64,000 nt of DNA from Cohnella sp. AR92 (GCF_003990975.1 NZ_RZJR01000005.1:127869-191868); one strand, 5' to 3'; positions 33,596 through 41,313 are shown, counted from the first letter of the stretch. Program-made: numbers and translations. Notes: generated by a model not told the origin, from the letters alone.

Positions 33596-34972
33596 TTACT
33601 CGCTTGCGCCCTGCAGCGCCGCCTTCTTGGCGAAGCGGTTCTCGGGGCGGGACAAGCCGAAGTGCCCGCGGAACGTCTCGGCTTCATATTCCGTTCGGAA
33701 CAAGCCGCGGCGCTGGAGAACCGGAACGACTAGGTCGATGAACAGGTCGAGTCCGCCCGGCATGTACGGAGGGCAGATGTTGAACCCGTCGGCCGCTCTT
33801 CCATCGAACCATTCCTGCATCTGATCCGCGATCTCCTCCGGGTCGCCGACGATCAGAAGATGGCCTCGCGAAGTGGCGGCGAAGTAGTGGAACAGCTCCC
33901 GCACGGTGATGTCCTTGCGGCCCTCCGCTTTCTGCGCCAGCGCGACCAGCCATTTCACCTCATCGCCCGGAAGCGTCGAGAGCGATAGGTCCGGCAACGG
34001 CCCATCCAGCGGGTAGACGGAGAGATCGATGCCGATTCTTGCGGATAGCTGCGCAAGGTCGAAGTTCGTCACGAGCAGGCTGTTCAGCTCGCGGTACTTG
34101 GCGCGCGCTTCCTCGGACGTCCGGCCGACGAGAGGCACGAGGCCGGGAAGAATGAACACCTCGTCCGGATCCCTTCCGTACTGCACGGCCTTCGTCTTGA
34201 TCTCGGAGTAGAACTCCTTCGCGAGCTCGAGCAGGATCTGCCCGGTGAAGACGGCGCTCGATTGCTTCGCCCCAAGGTCCCGGCTGCGCTCCGACGTTCC
34301 GGCGTTCAACAGCGGAATCTGCCCTTGCGGCGGCCGCGCCACGTTCAGCGGGCCGGCCACGGAGAAGTGGTCCCCGACGTGGTTGATCCGATGCACCTTG
34401 CTTCCGTCGACGAACTCGCCGGTCTCCTTGTTCCGGACGAATGCATCGTCTTCCCAGGAGTCCCACAGCTCTTGCACGATCTTCACGAACTCGTCCGCGT
34501 AGTCGTAGCGCTTGGAGTTGTCCCAATGCTTCTCCCGGCTGTAGTTCTGCGCCGCCCGCACGTCCATGCCGGTGACGACGTTCCACGCGAGGCGTCCTCC
34601 GCTCAGGTAATCGAGCGACGCCGTTAGGCGAGCGACCGTATACGGCTCGGAATACGTCGTGTTCGCCGTTACGATAAGGCCGATCTTCTCCGTCACCGCC
34701 GCAATGTTCGCGATCATGGTGAACGGCTCGAGACGCACCATCTGCGACGGGAACGTATGCTGCATGTCCGCGCTTGTCGCGAGGGCATCGCCGAGGAAGA
34801 AGAAGTCGAACTTCGCTTCCTCTAATCGCTGAGCGACCCTATGCAGGAACTTCGGATCGAACGCGCCGGCGGCATTCGCTTCCGGCAGCCTCCACCCCGC
34901 CGGGTGATAGCCGGTCGAGAACAGGAACAATCCGAGATGAAGCTGACGCTTGGCTTGCTGGGATTGAGTCAT
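33596..34972 (-). CDS. LLM-class flavin monooxygenase (NtaA/SnaA/DszA family)
   Basis: This 458-residue protein belongs to the group of FMNH2-dependent monooxygenases that includes NtaA, SnaA, DszA and dimethyl-sulfone-type enzymes. Typical stretches are HPAGWRLPEANAAG, FLGDALATSADM, GLIVTANTTYSEPYTVARLTASLDYLSGGRLAWNVVTG and PLLNAGTSERSRDLGAKQSSAVFTG. It would oxidise an organosulfur or amine substrate and needs a separate flavin reductase, which is not in the window. MTQSQQ (34972) is preferred as start because GGGAGG abuts the earlier ATG at 34984. It is in a cluster with a sulfonate-type transporter. Confidence 0.9.
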   Translation of the reverse strand: MTQSQQAKRQLHLGLFLFSTGYHPAGWRLPEANAAGAFDPKFLHRVAQRLEEAKFDFFFLGDALATSADMQHTFPSQMVRLEPFTMIANIAAVTEKIGLIVTANTTYSEPYTVARLTASLDYLSGGRLAWNVVTGMDVRAAQNYSREKHWDNSKRYDYADEFVKIVQELWDSWEDDAFVRNKETGEFVDGSKVHRINHVGDHFSVAGPLNVARPPQGQIPLLNAGTSERSRDLGAKQSSAVFTGQILLELAKEFYSEIKTKAVQYGRDPDEVFILPGLVPLVGRTSEEARAKYRELNSLLVTNFDLAQLSARIGIDLSVYPLDGPLPDLSLSTLPGDEVKWLVALAQKAEGRKDITVRELFHYFAATSRGHLLIVGDPEEIADQMQEWFDGRAADGFNICPPYMPGGLDLFIDLVVPVLQRRGLFRTEYEAETFRGHFGLSRPENRFAKKAALQGASE

Positions 34973-35024
34973 GGTTTTTTTCATCCTCCCTAAATATAAA
35001 GTTTGCATATGTGAATACATGGTT

Positions 35025-36014
35025 TTATAGCGTAAAAAGACCGATTCGACGAGAGATATCGTCAATCTCCTTTAATTCTTCAGGCGTGAGCTTCTCGTGA
35101 ACGTGCCGCAGCGAGTCGCGGATGTGTTCCGGCTTCGAAGCTCCGAGAATCGCGGATGTCACATAGGAGTGGCTCAGTACCCAGGAGAGGGCGAACTGCG
35201 CCAGCGTCCAGCCTCTCGCTTCGGCGAGCGGACGAATCCCGTCGACAAGCGCGTACGCCGGATTCGAGTCCAGCAGCAGCTCCAGTCTCTTCTCGCCGTG
35301 AGCCAGCCTGGAGTCGGCCGGGGGAGCTTCGCCCTGCCGGTACTTGCCGCTTAGAATTCCTCTCCCCAGCGGACTGTAGGAGATGACGCCGACGTTCTCC
35401 GATTGAACGAACGGAATGAGCTCCCGTTCGATTCCTCTCGTGATGAGACTGTATTCCGGCTGAACGCTCTCGAACCGATGCAGGCCGTGCAGCGCGCTGA
35501 CTCCGTGCGCCTTCGCCAGCTGCCAAGCCGCGTAGTTGGAGCAGCCTAGGTAGCGAATCTTGCCTTGCCTCACCAGATCGTCAAGCGCACGCAGCGTCTC
35601 CTCGATCGGCGTCTCCGGATCGAACACGTGAATCTGATAGAGATCGACGTGGTCCGTCCGCAGTCGGCGAAGGCTGTTCTCAAGAGCACGATAAACATGA
35701 TAGCGGCTCTGACCGCCGTCGTTGATGCCATTCCCTACCCGGGCGCTGAATTTCGTTGCGAGCAGGATCTCGTCGCGGCGTCCGCGCAGGAGCCGGCCCA
35801 GGATCTCCTCCGATTCTCCGAACCGCGACCGGTCGTTCGTGTCCATCCCGCTTCCGTATACGTCCGCGGTGTCGATCAGGTTGATCCCCGCTTCCAGCGC
35901 CGTGTCCAGCACCTCTCCGGATGCCCGCTCGTCGATCCATCGCCCGAACGCCATCGTTCCCAGGCTCGCTTCGGATACTTTGAGCCCCGTTCTTCCCAAT
36001 CTCCGGTATTGCAT
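35025..36014 (-). CDS. Aldo/keto reductase
   Basis: This 329-residue protein has the AKR barrel pattern: MQYRRLGRTGLKVSEASLGTMAFG, catalytic DTADVYG (Asp, Tyr), a lysine in LLATKFSARVG, a histidine in DLYQIHVFD, and the NADPH site ending in ILGASKPEHIRDSL. It reduces aldehydes or ketones with NADPH. The ATG at 36014 follows GGAGAGGG, and the long frame upstream is not coding. It ends close to the monooxygenase gene on the same strand. Possible substrates are aldehydes released when organosulfur compounds are cleaved, but that is inferred. Confidence 0.93.
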   Translation of the reverse strand: MQYRRLGRTGLKVSEASLGTMAFGRWIDERASGEVLDTALEAGINLIDTADVYGSGMDTNDRSRFGESEEILGRLLRGRRDEILLATKFSARVGNGINDGGQSRYHVYRALENSLRRLRTDHVDLYQIHVFDPETPIEETLRALDDLVRQGKIRYLGCSNYAAWQLAKAHGVSALHGLHRFESVQPEYSLITRGIERELIPFVQSENVGVISYSPLGRGILSGKYRQGEAPPADSRLAHGEKRLELLLDSNPAYALVDGIRPLAEARGWTLAQFALSWVLSHSYVTSAILGASKPEHIRDSLRHVHEKLTPEELKEIDDISRRIGLFTL

Positions 36015-36034
36015 CGTACATCCCTCTCCTTCGG

Positions 36035-36109
36035 ATACGACAAAAAGGACAGACGTAGGGCGCTTCGCAAATTCAGCGTCTCTCCGTCTGTCCGGTCGAG
36101 TTGTCGTAT
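36035..36109 (-). terminator. Nested hairpin, terminator or attenuator upstream of the AKR gene
   Basis: ATACGACAA (36035-36043) pairs with TTGTCGTAT (36101-36109), and inside it GGACAGACG (36047-36055) pairs with CGTCTGTCC (36085-36093). On the minus strand the inner stem is followed by TTTTTG. It sits between the RHH-ankyrin stop and the AKR start and could end the first transcript or attenuate the second. Confidence 0.65.
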
Positions 36110-36133
36110 GTAATTGGTGGCGTTGCTTGTCGG

Positions 36134-36994
36134 TTACACTCGCAGCAGTTCCGCGGAAGCCGTATGCCCGAGCGACACGGCAAGCTCGTACGGCGTCTCG
36201 CCGTTCGCGTTCTTCTCCGTCTTGTCGGCCCCGTAGCCTAAGAACTTCTCGATTAGCGGCGCTTTGTCGAAGTAAGCCGCTACGTGCAGCACGTTGAAGC
36301 CTTTTCTCAGCTCGCCCTCGCACTTCGCATGAATGTCGGCTCCGTGCTCCATCAGCAGATCTACGAGATGTCCGTAACCGCCGAACACGGTAGCATGGAT
36401 TGCCTTGTTGTTGAGACTTCCATCGCGGCTTCGAGCATGCACATCCACTCCGCGGCTGAGCAGCAGCTCCACCGTCTCGGTGTTGCCGAAGTGCACGGCA
36501 AGAGAAAGCAGCGGGAATCCGTCATGGCTGTAACTGTTCAGCATCTGCGGAGATTGGTTCAGCAATTCCTCCACTCTCGAGTTGTACCCCACGGCGGCGG
36601 CTTCGAACACGTTCAGCCTTCCTGCCCCGTTCTGAAGCAGCAGCTCCTTGATGTCGTTGGCCCTTAAGAGCGCGGCCATCAGTACGGGAGTTTCTCCTTG
36701 CGGACTGCTGGCATTGACCAGGCTTGCGTCGCGGTGGATCAGCTCGGCTACCTTGTCGATGTCCCGGTGCTTAACCGCTTCGAACATCTCGCTCTTCAGC
36801 CGCTGCAGATTGTCCGCCTGCTCCCGCGCCCGAACAAGCAGATCGCGAGAGGCCCGCACCCCTACATTCACGAAGTGGACTACCGCTCTCGAACGATTCG
36901 ATTCTAGTCCCGACTCCACGAGCAGGTCCACAGCCTTGAGGACCTCGTCGTCCAGCCGGATAGAGAGTACGGCGGTGCTTTTTCTCTTCGGCAT
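36134..36994 (-). CDS. Ribbon-helix-helix protein fused to ankyrin repeats
   Basis: This is a 286-residue protein. Residues about 8-50 (STAVLSIRLDDEVLKAVDLLVESGLESNRSRAVVHFVNVG) match a CopG-type ribbon-helix-helix DNA-binding domain. Residues about 65-286 hold six or seven ankyrin repeats (GETPVLMAALLRANDIKELLLQNGA, GFPLLSLAVHFGNTETVELLLSRGVDVHARS, GFNVLHVAAYFDKAPLIEKFLGYGADKTEKN). Ankyrin repeats bind proteins, so a DNA-binding protein whose activity depends on a partner is likely. An 18-base perfect palindrome lies 19 bases upstream of its start and may be its operator. The combination is unusual. Confidence 0.85.
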   Translation of the reverse strand: MPKRKSTAVLSIRLDDEVLKAVDLLVESGLESNRSRAVVHFVNVGVRASRDLLVRAREQADNLQRLKSEMFEAVKHRDIDKVAELIHRDASLVNASSPQGETPVLMAALLRANDIKELLLQNGAGRLNVFEAAAVGYNSRVEELLNQSPQMLNSYSHDGFPLLSLAVHFGNTETVELLLSRGVDVHARSRDGSLNNKAIHATVFGGYGHLVDLLMEHGADIHAKCEGELRKGFNVLHVAAYFDKAPLIEKFLGYGADKTEKNANGETPYELAVSLGHTASAELLRV

Positions 36995-37012
36995 CGTTTC
37001 CTCTTCTATTGC

Positions 37013-37030
37013 TTGTAATTATAATTACAA
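37013..37030. promoter_or_regulatory. 18-bp perfect palindrome, putative RHH operator
   Basis: TTGTAATTATAATTACAA is a perfect palindrome just upstream of the RHH-ankyrin gene, with a TATAGT -10-like sequence beyond it on the minus strand. Ribbon-helix-helix repressors often bind such sites at their own promoters. Confidence 0.6.
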
Positions 37031-37172
37031 AATTACTATAACATGGCTCTCTCTATTTGAATAGCCTTTTATTCCGATTATTTTAGACGGGATTTTAGAC
37101 TTTCACGAACGCCATTCTTCCCGGGTTCTCTCCTCCCCTCTAATTTTCTGTGCAAAACGAGGGTAATAGCAA

Positions 37173-37212
37173 AGAAAGCGAACGTCCCTATTCCCGGGTA
37201 CGTTCGCTTTCT
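37173..37212 (-). terminator. Terminator overlapping the end of the acyl-CoA dehydrogenase-like gene
   Basis: AGAAAGCGAACGT and ACGTTCGCTTTCT form a 13-base stem. The stop codon (37188-37190) is in the loop, so the hairpin uses the last codons of the gene. TTTG follows on the minus strand. Confidence 0.7.
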
Positions 37213-38360
37213 TGTATCGCCCTCTGATGCAGCAGCCGCATCACCGAATCCTCCATCGGGGGATTCGAGAGCCCGAACCTTACGTCGCGATAGAGCCGCT
37301 GCAGAGGATGATCTTGCCTCAATCCATGCGCTCCGGTGATTCTCAGCGCCTTGTCCACGACGGACAGGGCGGTCTGGACGGCGAATACCTTCACCGCGCC
37401 GAGCTCGGCAAGCCAGTAATCCGGATTGCCGTCCGATTCCTCGTAGCGCGCGGCGACGGAATAGAAGTAGTGTCTCGCTGCGGACAGCTCCAGATCGATC
37501 GCCGAGAGGTGCTGGCCGATGTTCGGAGCGTAGAGGATCGGGCGATCGAGCGTATTGGGCTGGTAGTCCGCCGCGAAAGCCAACGCTTCCGCCCGCGCGG
37601 CGAGAGCAATGCCTAGGTAGCAGGCCGGGACATGCAGCAGATAGGGATTGATCGATGGACCGCTCTTCTGCGTGGAGCGGAACACGAGGGCCTCCTCCGG
37701 AAGCTCGACATTGTCCAGGACAAGATCATGGCTCCCGGTTCCGCGCATCCCCATCACGTTCCACGTGGGATCCACCGACACTCCCGGTGCTGACATCGGA
37801 ATCAGGAAATCCGCATGAATTCCCTCCTCCTCCAGCGTCACTCCGACTATCGCCGTATCCAACGCCGGGGACAGCGTCGTAAACGTCTTGCGTCCGTTCA
37901 GCACATACCCGCCGTTCTCCGCTCGTTTCGCCGTCGTCTGATACCGGCCGCCGCGAGAAGGACTGCCCGTCGCTTTCTCCGAATTCGCGCGGTTCGTAAG
38001 CCCGCCTTCCAACGCTGACCGGAAGACCCGCTCCAGAGCAGCCTCCGACCAAGGCCGCTTCACTCCGAGCTCGAACACGACGCTCAGGTGCCAGCCCATG
38101 CCGAGAGCGATAGCCGGATCGCCTTGAGCCAGCCGCTCTTGATAGAGCAAGAACTCGTAAAGGCTGATCCCCGCTCCGCCGTACTCCCTCGGCACCGTCC
38201 AGCCAGGATAGCCGATCTCCCTTAGCAATTCGATATGATGATGGCTGAAGCCGTTCTCGAGATCTGTATCGTGCGCGCCTTTCTTCATCTTGTCGGCTGC
38301 TTGGCCGATGAGCCTGAGGCGCTCCTCCTGCTCCGGCGTTCTTGCGAAGCTAGTGCTCAT
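37188..38360 (-). CDS. Acyl-CoA dehydrogenase-like flavoprotein (DszC/SfnB-type monooxygenase candidate)
   Basis: This 390-residue protein has the acyl-CoA dehydrogenase fold: N-terminal helices with GYPGWTVPREYGGAGISLYEF, a middle beta domain (GGYVLNGRKTFTTLSPALDTAIVGV, GMRGTGSHDLVLDNVELPEEAL), and C-terminal helices ending ALRITGAHGLRQDHPLQRLYRDVRFG. The glutamate base of true dehydrogenases is not evident, and the histidine/arginine-rich end resembles flavin-dependent sulfur or nitrogen monooxygenases such as DszC and SfnB. With the LLM monooxygenase and sulfonate transporter nearby, an organosulfur oxidation role is likely. The ATG at 38360 follows GAGGAGG. Confidence 0.87.
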   Translation of the reverse strand: MSTSFARTPEQEERLRLIGQAADKMKKGAHDTDLENGFSHHHIELLREIGYPGWTVPREYGGAGISLYEFLLYQERLAQGDPAIALGMGWHLSVVFELGVKRPWSEAALERVFRSALEGGLTNRANSEKATGSPSRGGRYQTTAKRAENGGYVLNGRKTFTTLSPALDTAIVGVTLEEEGIHADFLIPMSAPGVSVDPTWNVMGMRGTGSHDLVLDNVELPEEALVFRSTQKSGPSINPYLLHVPACYLGIALAARAEALAFAADYQPNTLDRPILYAPNIGQHLSAIDLELSAARHYFYSVAARYEESDGNPDYWLAELGAVKVFAVQTALSVVDKALRITGAHGLRQDHPLQRLYRDVRFGLSNPPMEDSVMRLLHQRAIQESERTRE

Positions 38361-38416
38361 CCTTCGCCAACCTCCTCACCTAATGCTAACTTTCCTGAGC
38401 CGCTAAGTATGCTTAA

Positions 38417-38445
38417 ACGCTAACACCATTCCCATGCTCCGTCAA
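38417..38445 (-). promoter_or_regulatory. Possible promoter of the organosulfur cluster
   Basis: On the minus strand TTGACG (38440-38445) is followed after 17 bases by TAGCGT (38417-38422), a good -35 with a weak -10, about 60 bases before the flavoprotein start. A half-palindromic TTTAAGCATACTTAG follows. Confidence 0.35.
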
Positions 38446-38463
38446 CCTCGGCTGCCCAACGCC

Positions 38464-38490
38464 AAAAAGGCCGCTGAATCGTTCAGCGGC
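38464..38490 (-). terminator. Rho-independent terminator
   Basis: GCCGCTGAA and TTCAGCGGC pair around a three-base loop, and CCTTTTTGG follows on the minus strand. It lies 50 bases after the gene at 38543-38926. Confidence 0.85.
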
Positions 38491-38542
38491 ACCTCTCTAT
38501 CTTCAATTCAGTTCGCAATAAACACTCGCGCTAATCTTGCCC

Positions 38543-38926
38543 CTACAAAGCCCCGCATTCCTGAGCAATACGCTCCGCTTCCGCGTAGTCTCCATCCGCC
38601 ACGATGGCGACGAGCATGATGTCGCGGCCGGTGACGCGATTGTCGGGACCGCCCGAGCTCATCCCGCTGGCGCTGACGCTTGCGGCCGCAAGCACGGCGG
38701 CGTCTTTGTCGTCGAAGTCTCCGTTCAAGGTCAGATGAGCCAGGCTCGGAAAGTCGCCGGTGATGGTCCCGCCGATGCGGTCCAGGCTCTGGATGCCCGT
38801 ACCCGAGTAGCCGTCGATCCTCTCGATGGCGTAGTCCGCCAGCTGAAGCGACTTCATTCTGCTCACGGCTTCCTTCGCCTGGTCGGGCGTGTTGAAGTAT
38901 GCGAATAACGTTCTCTCCTCCGACAT
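38543..38926 (-). CDS. General stress protein 17M/YflT-like protein
   Basis: This 127-residue protein starts MSEERTLFAYFNTPDQAKEAVSRMKSLQLADYAIERID, the typical opening of the YflT/GSP17M domain, with a ferredoxin-like fold ending in DIMLVAIVADGDYAEAERIAQECGAL. The middle is rich in Asp, Ala, Ser and Gly. Members are induced by heat or general stress, with unknown biochemical role. GGAGGAG precedes the ATG at 38926. A SigB-like promoter lies upstream (39013-39038), which would fit a stress gene. Confidence 0.8.
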   Translation of the reverse strand: MSEERTLFAYFNTPDQAKEAVSRMKSLQLADYAIERIDGYSGTGIQSLDRIGGTITGDFPSLAHLTLNGDFDDKDAAVLAAASVSASGMSSGGPDNRVTGRDIMLVAIVADGDYAEAERIAQECGAL

Positions 38927-39012
38927 GCGGAATCTCCTCCAATCGCAAATATGCGTTGGTAGCATCCGCCTCGGCCGGATGAATTATGCACGCGCGGTTC
39001 CGCTATTTCCCA

Positions 39013-39038
39013 ATACCCTCTTCCCATAGAGCTTAATA
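39013..39038 (-). promoter_or_regulatory. Possible SigB-type promoter
   Basis: On the minus strand TATTAA (39033-39038) is followed after 14 bases by GGGTAT (39013-39018). The -10 fits SigB well and the -35 fits partly (GTTTAA consensus). It is about 85 bases upstream of the stress protein gene. Whether this organism has SigB is not known from the window. Confidence 0.35.
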
Positions 39039-39081
39039 ACCCCTATAATATGGAAAATCATCCACGAAGGCGGTGCGGAAA

Positions 39082-39894
39082 ATGGCAGATGTATCCCAAG
39101 CTAGAGCTCATATGCCCGAAGGAACCAACGAGGTCATTAACCGGAGATCGCTGACTGCCTCGAATAAGAGGCTGGCCGAGCTGCTTCGGCCGGGGCTCTC
39201 CGTGCTCGACGTCGGCTGCGGGAGCGGCGCGATCACGGTTGGCATGGCGGAAGCGGTCGGTCCGCAAGGGGAAGCGATCGGCGTCGACGTGAACGAGAGG
39301 CTGATCTCGGATGCCAACCGCCAGCATGCCAAGCCGGACGGATCGCTCCGGTTCGAAGTAGCCGACATCTACGCGCTGCCCTTCAAGGAGCGCTTCGACG
39401 TCGTCACCGCCGCAAGAGTGCTGCAGTGGCTGGCTCGCCCGGAAGAAGCGCTGCAGCAGATCGTGGAAGCGGCGAAGACCGGCGGCCAAGTGCTCGTGCT
39501 GGACTATAACCACGAGAAGATCGCCTGGGAGCCGGAGCCGCCGGCGGCGTTCCGGCGCTTCTACGAGCAATTCCTGAAGTGGCGGGCAGACAGCGGCATG
39601 CGCAACGGCATCGCCGACGAACTCGCTCGGATGTTCGAAGCGGCGGGGCTGTCCGACATCGTCGTCACCGTCCAATCGGAGACGACAAGAAGGGGCGACC
39701 CCGGCTTCGATCAGGGGGCCGGAATCGGCATCTGGGCGGAGGTCGCGGCAAGCCGAGGCCATCAATTGGTGGCCGACGGTTACCTGACCGAAGCGGAGCG
39801 CTCAGCCGCCGAGGCTTCATACCGGAGCTGGGTCGCGACCGAGGCCGTCTCCCAAACGATGTACCTGCTCGCCGTGGAAGGCAAGCGCGCTTAA
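39082..39894 (+). CDS. SAM-dependent methyltransferase (UbiE-like)
   Basis: This 270-residue protein has a class I methyltransferase domain with motif I VLDVGCGSGAITVGMA, the acidic loop IGVDVNERLI, and motif post-I FEVADIYALPFKERFDVVTAARVLQWLARPEEAL. The substrate is unknown. The C-terminal 100 residues (NHEKIAWEPEPPAAFRRFYEQFLKW..) resemble small-molecule methyltransferases acting on aromatic or quinone-like substrates. ATG 39082 is preferred to GTG 39073 by spacing from GAAGGCGG. It is divergent from the stress protein. Confidence 0.9.
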   Translation: MADVSQARAHMPEGTNEVINRRSLTASNKRLAELLRPGLSVLDVGCGSGAITVGMAEAVGPQGEAIGVDVNERLISDANRQHAKPDGSLRFEVADIYALPFKERFDVVTAARVLQWLARPEEALQQIVEAAKTGGQVLVLDYNHEKIAWEPEPPAAFRRFYEQFLKWRADSGMRNGIADELARMFEAAGLSDIVVTVQSETTRRGDPGFDQGAGIGIWAEVAASRGHQLVADGYLTEAERSAAEASYRSWVATEAVSQTMYLLAVEGKRA

Positions 39895-39958
39895 TAACAA
39901 GGCTATGTTAGAATTCTAAGGGGAGAAGGTATGCGTAATTCTTAATCGAAATGCTGCG

Positions 39959-40294
39959 TTGTTAATTATCATTTTGGCAATAAGTATTCTTTCAACTGGT
40001 TGCAATATATCTTCAGGACCGCCGGAATCTGAAGAATCGGTTAAACAGAAAGTGGTCGCACATCTTATTTCAAAAGGCTACAAAGAAAGTGAGTTTAATA
40101 TCGAAGTTAAATATTATAAATCAGGAGAAAGCAAGTTCGGAGGTCCTTACGCCATTAATGTCGTTTTTAACGATGAGCCGAACGTCATTTATGGTTACAA
40201 ATATAACTATAAATCAGAAAACAAAGATATAACTCAAAATGGCGTTGCTCCAATGGAAGGGAAGAATGATAAAAACTTTAAACATGCTGAGTAA
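39959..40294 (+). CDS. Small AT-rich lipoprotein, start uncertain
   Basis: The visible frame gives about 111 residues with a lipoprotein signal (LLIIILAISILSTGC), then a 95-residue domain with KVVAHLISKGYKESEFNIEVKYYK and FGGPYAINVVFNDEPNVIYGYKYNY. I do not recognise the family. The best ribosome binding site (AAGGGGAGAAGG) leads to an ATG at 39931 that is out of frame and stops after four codons, so a one-base change near 39941-39945 may have broken the signal peptide. Base composition is much more AT-rich than the surroundings, which suggests transfer. Confidence 0.6.
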   Translation: MLIIILAISILSTGCNISSGPPESEESVKQKVVAHLISKGYKESEFNIEVKYYKSGESKFGGPYAINVVFNDEPNVIYGYKYNYKSENKDITQNGVAPMEGKNDKNFKHAE

Positions 40295-40339
40295 TTCTTT
40301 ATTAAGTCATCCACCTAACGAAGCACGATAACTTATTAA

Positions 40340-40368
40340 ACCGCCCTTTTACGGGGCGGTTATTTTTT
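40340..40368 (+). terminator. Rho-independent terminator
   Basis: ACCGCCC and GGGCGGT pair around TTTTACG, followed by TATTTTTT. It closes the small lipoprotein gene. Confidence 0.88.
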
Positions 40369-40400
40369 AACATTAAGATTTAACATAGCCAATAACAAAG

Positions 40401-40434
40401 AAGAGATGCCCTCGCGGCGTCTCTTCTCCTTTTT
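40401..40434 (+). terminator. Second terminator-like hairpin
   Basis: AAGAGATGCC and GGCGTCTCTT pair around CTCGC, followed by CTCCTTTTT. No gene ends immediately upstream, so it may belong to a lost gene next to the capA remnant. Confidence 0.55.
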
Positions 40435-40532
40435 CAACCTTATGCTGCTCTCCCCAATGGATTCGGTACACCTTCTCGGACGCCCCTTCAGCTTCTCCTG
40501 CTTCTCGTGCAGCACCTGAGCCGCCCCCCCCG

Positions 40533-40650
40533 GTCCACGACATGCTGATCGGCCACGGCCCTCACCTGCTGCGCGGCATGGCGCTGTATAACGGCAAGCC
40601 GATCTTCTACAGCCTCGGCAACTTCATCGGCCAGAACGAGCTGATCTTGT
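40533..40650 (+). pseudogene. CapA-family remnant, central part
   Basis: The plus strand reads [38 protein letters not shown], which is the signature region of CapA/poly-gamma-glutamate synthesis proteins (metallophosphatase-like fold, GHGPH and YSLGNFI). The N-terminal two thirds of the protein are missing and the frame has no start region. The match breaks off after QNELI, where intact proteins go on with a segment found inverted at 40678-41028. Only a fragment remains. Confidence 0.8.
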
Positions 40651-40677
40651 TTATTCAAGGCAACATCGGACCATGCC

Positions 40678-41028
40678 TTATGCAAGCTTCACGAACGCCC
40701 GTCCCGTCTCCGCATCGACGGTCATCTCGGCGCCGAACAGCTTGGACAGCTCGGCGAACTTCTCGAGAATCGCCTTGGCGGCTTCGCCTTCCGCCAAGTA
40801 AGGACGTCCGCGGCGGTGCGGTTCGCTGCCGCGGGTCAAGGATACCGGCACGATCCCGAGGCCGATCAGCTTGCCCTCGTGGAATCCGCACAGCGGGACG
40901 ACGGTCTCCTAGTAGGCCGGATCGGCCGGGAATCCCTTCGTGCCGCCCTCGTTGCGCGAGCGGAAGATCTCGCTCGGGGTCATGGATGGATCGACGCCGA
41001 ATAGCTTGTACGTATCCATCGGAACCTT
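40678..41028 (-). pseudogene. CapA-family remnant, C-terminal part, inverted
   Basis: The minus strand reads [39 protein letters not shown], then a TAG (40909-40911), then [60 protein letters not shown] and a normal stop. This is the C-terminal part of a CapA protein, which in an intact gene would follow the QNELI of the fragment at 40533-40650 on the same strand. The TAG replaces an expected tryptophan codon. An inversion inside the gene plus a nonsense mutation explains what is seen. Confidence 0.78.
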
Positions 41029-41044
41029 GCAGCGTAAGCAAGGG

Positions 41045-41084
41045 AAAAAGAGCAGAAGAGGCGCGTTACTCTTTTGCTCTTTTT
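41045..41084. terminator. Bidirectional hairpin
   Basis: AAAAAGAGCAGAAGAG pairs with CTCTTTTGCTCTTTTT apart from one bulge, giving A and T runs on both sides. It lies next to the breakpoint of the inverted capA fragment. Confidence 0.7.
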
Positions 41085-41160
41085 ATGCTCTCTATTTTCA
41101 TGCTTATTAACTTCAAGCTCTCTATCGTCATGCTCTCTATCTTCATGCCTTTTATGCCCT
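41085..41160. repeat. Degenerate 15-bp tandem repeats
   Basis: About five units related to ATGCTCTCTATTTTC follow one another (ATGCTCTCTATTTTC, an altered unit, AGCTCTCTATCGTC, ATGCTCTCTATCTTC, ATGCCTTTTATGCCC). No gene covers them convincingly. Confidence 0.65.
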
Positions 41161-41313
41161 CCACCGCCCTGCCTACTCCCCTTCCGCCTCGACGACTTCG
41201 TTCGCCATTCCGATAGCGAATTGACCCCAATCGGCATCGCCGTTTAACCTGCATTTACACTTCGGCTTTACAATGAAGGAATGGCTTCTACGCATACGTG
41301 AGGAGGCGTGGCA

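Noticed and set aside
39058..39765. 235-residue minus-strand ORF opposite the methyltransferase
   Set aside because: It is a shadow of a gene with clear SAM-binding motifs.
41066..41254. Minus-strand ORF with a KIES-type pentapeptide repeat
   Set aside because: The pentapeptide pattern only reflects the 15-base DNA repeats, and there is no start signal or known domain.
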